Assembly (NCBI GenBank): GCA_011391635.1
Contig: JAABQD010000023.1
Span: 1 to 47,645, forward strand
DNA from: Sulfurimonas sp.
GTDB lineage: Bacteria > Campylobacterota > Campylobacteria > Campylobacterales > Sulfurimonadaceae
Direction of reading: 5' to 3'
DNA length: 47,645 nucleotides
Below the pieces are notes generated by a model. It was not told the DNA's origin, made no database searches, and was given only the letters and a program-made list of their open reading frames with translations. The stretch's first letter is position 1. Every line of letters starts with the position of its first letter. Below, one piece after another: positions 43,015-47,645 of this stretch. Made by a program: the position numbers and the translations under genes.

Positions 43015-43586
43015 GCTTCTGTGTCTAAAACGGAAAAGCCCAAATCACTCATAGCTTTATCAACTAATTCTGTAGCTTTTTGCATCGTTTTTTGCGAAAT
43101 ATCTGGAAGCTTATCACCCCACATTTTTTCTGCATCTTTAAAACCTTGAAGCATTCCTTCACGCCCAGCACGCAATAATTTCTCATCTCCACCAGCACCA
43201 GCGATAACAAACTGTGCAATTCTCTCTGATGTTTGTTTAATGCCAAAGATGCCATCTTCACTTACAAGATCTGCTGCTTCATCTTTTGAAAGTTCCGCTA
43301 TTGGTTTACCTTTGTAACCAATATCACCTAAAAAAGTTTGAAAGTCCTGATAATCTTTAGCAAACTGATCCGCTGGATTCGTAAGATTTGACTGAATGTT
43401 TGTCGATTTCAAAGCAAACGCATTTGCATTCTCTTTTATCTGAGCTCGAAGCTCTTGTGCTTCATCTTTTGTCAACTTTTCAGTAAACACTGTTTTCATT
43501 GGTGATGTACCTGACGCCTTTTGAGCTGATTGAAGTGTATCGCTCTGTGCTGATTGAACCGCACCCATATTCGCTGATATTTGCAT
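43011..43586 (-). CDS. Hypothetical protein, of the kind sometimes labelled hydrogenase-4 component G
   Basis: A 191-residue soluble protein starting MQISANMGAVQSAQSD, then a Ser/Gln-rich N-terminus and a helical body (KDEAQELRAQIKENANAFAL; FLGDIGYKGKPIAELSKDEA; GREGMLQGFKDAEKMWGDKL). Related proteins in this phylum carry the label hydrogenase-4 component G, which I think has little functional meaning. AAGGA lies eight bases before the ATG at 43586; an ATG at 43595 abuts the RBS and is rejected. It overlaps the SprA-like gene tail to tail. The 228 bases upstream of it, together with the cspA leader, carry no other gene. Confidence 0.7.
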   Translation of the reverse strand: MQISANMGAVQSAQSDTLQSAQKASGTSPMKTVFTEKLTKDEAQELRAQIKENANAFALKSTNIQSNLTNPADQFAKDYQDFQTFLGDIGYKGKPIAELSKDEAADLVSEDGIFGIKQTSERIAQFVIAGAGGDEKLLRAGREGMLQGFKDAEKMWGDKLPDISQKTMQKATELVDKAMSDLGFSVLDTEA

Positions 43587-43712
43587 AATCTCCATCCTTA
43601 CATTAAATTTTCAAATGCCAAACAAAATAGCATTTAACTTAGAAGTAACATCGTCCATATGTTGTTTTATTTAAATTTAAATAAAAATTTGATAATTAAA
43701 GATTTATTAGGG

Positions 43713-43718
43713 TACAAT
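43713..43718 (+). promoter_or_regulatory. Candidate -10 box for the cold-shock gene
   Basis: TACAAT at 43713-43718 would give a leader of about 130 bases before the ATG at 43857, a long 5' UTR as known for cspA-type genes. Confidence 0.5.
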
Positions 43719-43728
43719 AGTGCCGATG

Positions 43729-43753
43729 AAAGATGAGGCTCGAGTTCATCTTT
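43729..43753 (+). promoter_or_regulatory. Hairpin in the cold-shock gene leader
   Basis: AAAGATGA (43729-43736), loop of nine, TCATCTTT (43746-43753): a perfect 8-bp stem near the predicted 5' end of the mRNA. It may act in mRNA stability or temperature response. Confidence 0.5.
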
Positions 43754-43856
43754 AGTGTGTGATTTTGTATAACTGCTCAATTGTGACCCTAAAGACTCTC
43801 CAATTTTTGACTCCACTTCTTAAATGAAGCGTATTTTAGACAACAAAGGTATTGCA

Positions 43857-44075
43857 ATGGCAGAATTACTAGACGGAACTGTTAAATGGTTCAATGAAGA
43901 AAAAGGTTTTGGATTTATCCAACAAGATAATGGCGGAAAAGATGTATTCGTACACTTTCGTCAAGTAAACAACCCAGGTCATGGTCGTGTTTCTTTAGCT
44001 GAAGGGCAAAAAGTAACTTTCGAACTTGGTGAAGGTCAAAAAGGTCCACAAGCTGAGAATGTAACTCCGCTTTAA
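43857..44075 (+). CDS. Cold-shock domain protein (CspA family)
   Basis: A 72-residue single cold-shock domain with both nucleic-acid-binding motifs: KGFGFIQ (RNP1) and VFVHF (RNP2), after GTVKWFNEE. It binds single-stranded RNA/DNA as a chaperone. The ATG at 43857 is chosen because an earlier in-frame ATG adds a non-homologous 11-residue leader. A terminator hairpin follows ten bases after the stop. Monocistronic. Confidence 0.95.
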   Translation: MAELLDGTVKWFNEEKGFGFIQQDNGGKDVFVHFRQVNNPGHGRVSLAEGQKVTFELGEGQKGPQAENVTPL

Positions 44076-44084
44076 TCCTAAGCT

Positions 44085-44132
44085 TTTACAGGCCTTGAGC
44101 CTGTAAATTTCTCTAATTTTTCACTTTTTTTT
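44085..44132 (+). terminator. Rho-independent terminator of the cold-shock gene
   Basis: TTTACAGGC (44085-44093), loop CTTGA, GCCTGTAAA (44099-44107), then T-rich DNA including an 8-T run ending near 44132. A 9-bp perfect stem on the coding strand. Confidence 0.85.
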
Positions 44133-44136
44133 CAAC

Positions 44137-45303
44137 TCAATTTTTTAATAAACTTAAACACTCATTTGCAATCTCTTGTTCCTCATCTGTTTTTACAACC
44201 ATAAGCTTAACGCTACTTATTTTGGTGGAAATAATTGTAGCGTTTCTCTTGTTCTGTGCGTAATCGAGTTCAATTCCACATGCCAAAGATTCAAGAACCA
44301 TCTCTCGAATATACGCCGAGTTCTCACCAATGCCACCTGTAAAGACGATAGCATCCACACGACCCAAAAGTGCCATATAGCCACCAATATATTTTTTGAT
44401 TCTACGCACCATCATCTCAATTGCTAGTTGTGATTTTTCATCCCCAAGCTCTATAATCGTTCGGACATCATTATTTTTGCAAATTCCTATCAAACCAGAT
44501 TTTTTGTTAAGAAGTTTATCAATCTCATCAATGCTCATGCCAAGTTCTCTATGGAGATGTATCACAATCGCAGAGTCAATATCGCCACATCGGCTTCCCA
44601 TGATAAGCCCCTCAAGCGGAGTAAAACCCATAGAAGTATCAACACTCACTCCCCCTTCAATCGCACAGGCACTCGAGCCATTCCCAAGATGAAGTGTGAT
44701 GATATTGAGTTCCTCACTCTTTTTTTGTAATATTTCGGCTGTTTGTTTTAGAACAAAAGCATGAGAAGTCCCATGGAAACCATATCTTCGTATCTTATGC
44801 TCTTCATAAAGTTCATACGGAAGAGCATAAAGATACGCCTCTTGTGGCATGTGGGAGTGAAATGCTGTATCAAAAACTGCGATTTGAGGTACATCAGGAG
44901 CTTTTTTCATAGCCACCAAAATACCCTCTAAATTCGCTGGATTGTGCAGAGGTGCGAGAGGTATCAGAGCTTCAATTTTCTCTAGCACACTTGCATCAAT
45001 GAGCGTAGATGTTTTAAACTCCTCCCCGCCATGCACCACTCTATGCCCAATAGCACTCAAAGAGCTAAAATCTTCTAAGATTTCATGCTTGGAGAGAAGT
45101 GAAATAATCTCTTCTAAACCATCATGATGATTTTTGATTACGGAGGTAATAACTAATTTTTTATCTTCATACTCTAAAATTGTGTCAGAGATGAACTCCC
45201 CAATTTTTTCTACCAAAATATGTGCCAATACCTTTTTTTCTGGCATGTGGAAAAGTTGAAACTTTATTGAAGAGCTTCCCGAATTGATAACTGCTATATT
45301 CAT
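44137..45303 (-). CDS. ackA: Acetate kinase
   Basis: A 388-residue ASKHA-fold kinase that interconverts acetate and acetyl phosphate. Motifs: NIAVINSGSSSIKFQLF at the start, IGHRVVHGGE near 90, FDTAFHSHMPQEAYLYALPY near 160, RRYGFHGTSH near 185, and ITLHLGNGSSACAIEGG, then FTGGIGENSAYIRE near 315. The ATG at 45303 overlaps the pta stop by four bases, and begins the conserved first strand; a longer in-frame opening upstream lies within pta and is rejected. Three uptake-like motifs occur in it. Confidence 0.95.
   Translation of the reverse strand: MNIAVINSGSSSIKFQLFHMPEKKVLAHILVEKIGEFISDTILEYEDKKLVITSVIKNHHDGLEEIISLLSKHEILEDFSSLSAIGHRVVHGGEEFKTSTLIDASVLEKIEALIPLAPLHNPANLEGILVAMKKAPDVPQIAVFDTAFHSHMPQEAYLYALPYELYEEHKIRRYGFHGTSHAFVLKQTAEILQKKSEELNIITLHLGNGSSACAIEGGVSVDTSMGFTPLEGLIMGSRCGDIDSAIVIHLHRELGMSIDEIDKLLNKKSGLIGICKNNDVRTIIELGDEKSQLAIEMMVRRIKKYIGGYMALLGRVDAIVFTGGIGENSAYIREMVLESLACGIELDYAQNKRNATIISTKISSVKLMVVKTDEEQEIANECLSLLKN
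44276..44284 (-). repeat. Dispersed uptake-like motif, first copy in ackA
   Basis: Core CCACATGCC within a perfect 13-base consensus (44274-44286), encoding Leu-Ala-Cys-Gly of AckA. Confidence 0.85.
44846..44854 (+). repeat. Dispersed uptake-like motif, second copy in ackA
   Basis: GGCATGTGG with GT before and GA after. It encodes His-Met-Pro within the conserved FHSHMP motif of acetate kinase, so this copy may be explained by the protein. Confidence 0.6.
45242..45252 (+). repeat. Dispersed uptake-like motif, third copy in ackA
   Basis: GGCATGTGGAA preceded by CT, encoding Phe-His-Met-Pro near the N-terminus (residues 18-21), a variable part of the protein. Confidence 0.75.
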
Positions 45304-47384
45304 CTCTGTTGTCCTGCTTGAATTGCTGTAATTGCGACTGTGTTTACGATATCTTCGACCAAACATCCACGACTCAAATCATTGATTGGTTTATTGAGTC
45401 CTTGAAGTATTGGTCCTATGGCTACGGCATCACTTGAGCGTTGTACCGCCTTGTAGGTGTTATTTCCTGTATTTAAATCTGGAAATATAAAAACGGTTGC
45501 ATTTCCTGCCACCTTTGAATTTGGAAGTTTTGCCTGTGCTACATCTTTGTCTATAGCTGCGTCATATTGGATTGGACCTTCCACCAAAAGAGATGGATTT
45601 TGGGATTTGACGATGTTCGTCGCCTCTCGCACTTTATCCACATCCGCACCGCTTCCACTCGCACCAGTCGAGTAAGAGAGCATTGCTACGCGTGGCTCAA
45701 TCCCAAAAGCTGAGGCGGTTTTTGCCGAAGAGAGAGCGATTTGTGCAAGTTCGTTTGCATCAGGGTCTTCATTTACCGCACAATCCCCATACACCAAAAC
45801 TTTTGTACTCAAACACATGAAAAAAACGCTTGAGACGATAGAGATATCAGGAGTTGTTTTGATGATTTGCAAAGCTGGTCGTATCGTATCTGCGGTTGAG
45901 TGCGTTGCACCACTGACCATTCCATCTGCATACCCCAAATGCACCATCATCGTTCCAAAATAGTTGGCATGGCTCATCGCATCTTCTGCTGCTTGATAAC
46001 TCAAACCTTTGGCTTTTCGCATCTCATAGAGTGCTTGGCTAAACTCTTTTGAATACTCAGAGTTTTGATGATCTATAAAAATTGCCTTACTCAAATCCAG
46101 TCCCAATCTCATATAGTTTTCTCTCACTGATTTCTCTTTTCCCAAAAGAATAATATCCGCAACCTCGCGACGCAAAATAATCTCCGCTGCTCTTAAAATT
46201 CGCTCATCATGGCTCTCTGGCAAAACAATTCTTTTTTTATTGAGTCTTGCCGATTCAAAGAGTTTGTATTCAAACATCATAGGCGTTAAAACCGTACTTT
46301 GTGTACTCATAATTTTTGCTTCAATCGCTTTGATATCCACACTTGCGTTAAAAAGTCCAAGAGCAAGAGCGATTTTTCTCCGACTTGAGACTCGCAAACG
46401 CGGTTTGACATTGGATAGATTTTTTGCTGTCTCATAAGTATCTGTTTTGACAGACAAAATCGGTATGTTAAAACCACTCAAACCTGTAATCAATTTATGA
46501 ATGTTTGGATGTTCTCGCATATCAAAAGGAAAAATAATCCCTGTAATATTGGGATAACTCGTAGAGTATAAAGTGCCAATAAGTCCAAGAATAATCTCGG
46601 AACGATCGGCTGCCACGATAATTAAATCATCCTCCTCCACATGGTCTAAAAAATTATCGAGTGTCAGTGCTGCAACTTTGACACCACGGATAATTCGCGT
46701 CACATCTCCATCGTTTAAGACGACAGGTTTGGCATCGAGTCTATCGATAACATCGCCAATTGTAGGCATATCCAACTCTGGAATTTCTCGTAGCAAATAG
46801 GTGCTATACGCATAGTTTTGAAGCTTTTGTTCTAATAATTTGTACTTCTCATCATCAAGACGATTGATGAAAGTTGCAAAATGCGTACACCCTTGGCATG
46901 TGGAATTCTCATTTTCTATAAGTATATTTTCATACGCCTCTTGTGCTGTTATATTTTGAGCATTGATGATATTGATATAGGGAGAAGCAAAATTTTGAGC
47001 GATTTTGATGTTCAAATCATAGCTAATCGTAGAACTCAAATAGGACTTATGAATCCCTTCACAAAGAACAAAATCATACGCACTCTCAAGCTTTTTAAAC
47101 TTGATGATGAGTTCATTTATAAGTTCATTAATCTGATTTTGTGCAATCATGCTCTCAACATATTCCACATCAAAACCATACGCATCTTCATACGCCATAT
47201 CCAACTTATATTTTTCTAGCATAAACGATATATCGCCATCTTCAACATTTTTAGAAAAAATAACAGGACGAAAAAAAGCAACTCTATGAAGATTTCGCTT
47301 CAAAATCTCCATCATCCCCATAGAGACAAAAAGTGTCCCCGCACTCATCTCCTGAGCCGAAATATATAATGATTTTATTTTCAT
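45300..47384 (-). CDS. pta: Phosphate acetyltransferase (long form)
   Basis: A 694-residue enzyme that makes acetyl phosphate from acetyl-CoA, or the reverse for acetate activation. Three parts: an N-terminal DethioBiotin-synthase-like P-loop region (residues 1-200), a DRTGG domain (about 210-320), and the C-terminal PTA_PTB catalytic domain (about 365-694) with RIVLPESHDERILRAAEI, YADGMVSGATHSTADTIRPAL, MLSYSTGASGSG and GNATVFIFPDLNTGN. Size matches the E. coli-type long Pta. First gene of pta-ackA; its promoter must lie in 47385-47572. Confidence 0.95.
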   Translation of the reverse strand: MKIKSLYISAQEMSAGTLFVSMGMMEILKRNLHRVAFFRPVIFSKNVEDGDISFMLEKYKLDMAYEDAYGFDVEYVESMIAQNQINELINELIIKFKKLESAYDFVLCEGIHKSYLSSTISYDLNIKIAQNFASPYINIINAQNITAQEAYENILIENENSTCQGCTHFATFINRLDDEKYKLLEQKLQNYAYSTYLLREIPELDMPTIGDVIDRLDAKPVVLNDGDVTRIIRGVKVAALTLDNFLDHVEEDDLIIVAADRSEIILGLIGTLYSTSYPNITGIIFPFDMREHPNIHKLITGLSGFNIPILSVKTDTYETAKNLSNVKPRLRVSSRRKIALALGLFNASVDIKAIEAKIMSTQSTVLTPMMFEYKLFESARLNKKRIVLPESHDERILRAAEIILRREVADIILLGKEKSVRENYMRLGLDLSKAIFIDHQNSEYSKEFSQALYEMRKAKGLSYQAAEDAMSHANYFGTMMVHLGYADGMVSGATHSTADTIRPALQIIKTTPDISIVSSVFFMCLSTKVLVYGDCAVNEDPDANELAQIALSSAKTASAFGIEPRVAMLSYSTGASGSGADVDKVREATNIVKSQNPSLLVEGPIQYDAAIDKDVAQAKLPNSKVAGNATVFIFPDLNTGNNTYKAVQRSSDAVAIGPILQGLNKPINDLSRGCLVEDIVNTVAITAIQAGQQR
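46895..46903 (+). repeat. Dispersed uptake-like motif, copy in pta
   Basis: Core GGCATGTGG within a perfect 13-base consensus (46893-46905), antisense to pta, encoding Ser-Thr-Cys-Gln in the N-terminal regulatory domain. Confidence 0.85.
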
Positions 47385-47400
47385 GTGTACCTTAGGATTG

Positions 47401-47452
47401 TTAAGATTTTATAAGTATATCAAAAAGAGGTTGGCATGTGGAAACTAAAAAC
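47401..47452 (+). repeat. 52-bp direct repeat, copy A, containing an uptake-like motif
   Basis: Starts TTAAGATTTTATAA and ends TAAAAAC, with TTGGCATGTGGAA at 47431-47443. It matches copy B with six mismatches by eye. It lies in the pta upstream region. Confidence 0.8.
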
Positions 47453-47528
47453 AGCAATAATACAATTATAAATATTTTAAGTTTTGTAAGAAATTCAATG
47501 ATTTACTACTCATGATTTGCCTAAGTTC

Positions 47529-47580
47529 TTAAGATTTTATAACTCTATCAAAATGAACTTGGCATGTGGAAATTAAAAAC
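47529..47580 (+). repeat. 52-bp direct repeat, copy B, containing an uptake-like motif
   Basis: Same start and end as copy A, 128 bases further, with TTGGCATGTGGAA at 47559-47571. Its last eight bases overlap the stop and final codons of the outer-membrane protein gene. Between the copies (47453-47528) I see nothing but AT-rich sequence. Confidence 0.8.
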
Positions 47581-47645
47581 GATACCCCACACTCACACCA
47601 GCTGTAGCGTAGTCATAAGAAGCATTGCCGCCACTTGCAGTAGTT
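47573..47645 (-). CDS. Outer-membrane beta-barrel protein, C-terminal end only (runs off the right edge)
   Basis: The minus strand carries the last 23 codons of a gene, ending GVSVGYRF-stop. Alternating polar/aromatic residues (ASYDYATAGVSVGYRF) and a terminal Phe are the signature of the last strand of an outer-membrane barrel recognised by BamA. It could be a porin, an OmpA-like barrel or an autotransporter barrel; the rest is outside the window. Confidence 0.6.
   Translation of the reverse strand, partial: TTASGGNASYDYATAGVSVGYRF

Noticed and set aside
45304..45366. Extended N-terminus of ackA
   Set aside because: It adds a basic leader encoded within pta; acetate kinases begin at the MNIAVINSG strand, and the ATGA overlap with pta is typical.

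Overview
The window looks like chromosomal DNA from a Campylobacterota (epsilonproteobacterial) bacterium, probably a Sulfurimonas-like free-living or sediment organism. The reasons are AT-rich coding with many TTG/GTG starts, a Wolinella-type frdCAB operon, a bifunctional ispDF followed by an HP1021-type atypical response regulator, sat and pgpA (the order known in Campylobacter), a CheB without a receiver domain, and an abundance of c-di-GMP and chemoreceptor proteins. Genus is an inference from content; I saw no rRNA or tRNA gene.

Layout. 1-617: edge of a class II aldolase/dehydrogenase gene and an ABM monooxygenase. 0.7-7.0 kb: glnD, glmS and a haem-motif diguanylate cyclase. 7.1-9.7 kb: mrp/apbC and thiC on the minus strand. 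10-13.8 kb: ispDF, HP1021-like regulator, sat, pgpA and a small Cys-rich gene. 13.9-16.8 kb (minus): a TorD-like chaperone, a multi-cluster ferredoxin, an AroE-like protein and a hypothetical protein, which look like molybdoenzyme accessory genes without their enzyme. 17-21.8 kb (minus): frdCAB-gdhA. 22-27.8 kb: PAS-GGDEF-EAL protein, UrtA-like binding protein and Cache-PAS-GGDEF protein. 28.4-33.8 kb: two chemoreceptors, cheB and cheR, closed by a 166-bp foldback element. 34-37 kb: rhodanese, a 39-residue membrane peptide, ModA-like protein, DUF445. 37-42.3 kb: Zur-like repressor divergent from znuACB plus a DUF1007/NicO metal permease, then modE. 42.4-44.1 kb: SprA-like HEAAH protein, a hypothetical protein and a cold-shock gene. 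44.1-47.4 kb: pta-ackA. Right edge: C-terminus of an outer-membrane barrel.

The most striking signal is not a gene. The 9-mer GGCATGTGG (either strand) occurs 30 times exactly, where base composition predicts well under one. Its extended consensus is TTGGCATGTGGAA: 24 of 30 copies have the leading TT and 19 of 30 the trailing AA. It lies in both orientations, inside genes in all six reading frames, and between genes as inverted pairs forming terminator-like hairpins. Density is about one per 1.6 kb. This is the signature of a DNA uptake sequence as known in Neisseriaceae (DUS) and Pasteurellaceae (USS). I know of none described in Campylobacterota. Function is inference; the pattern is directly visible.

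The genes otherwise cover nitrogen sensing and aminosugar synthesis, isoprenoid and thiamine synthesis, fumarate/succinate and glutamate metabolism, acetate activation, zinc homeostasis, and a 12-kb block of signal transduction and chemotaxis in which the dispersed motif is almost absent.
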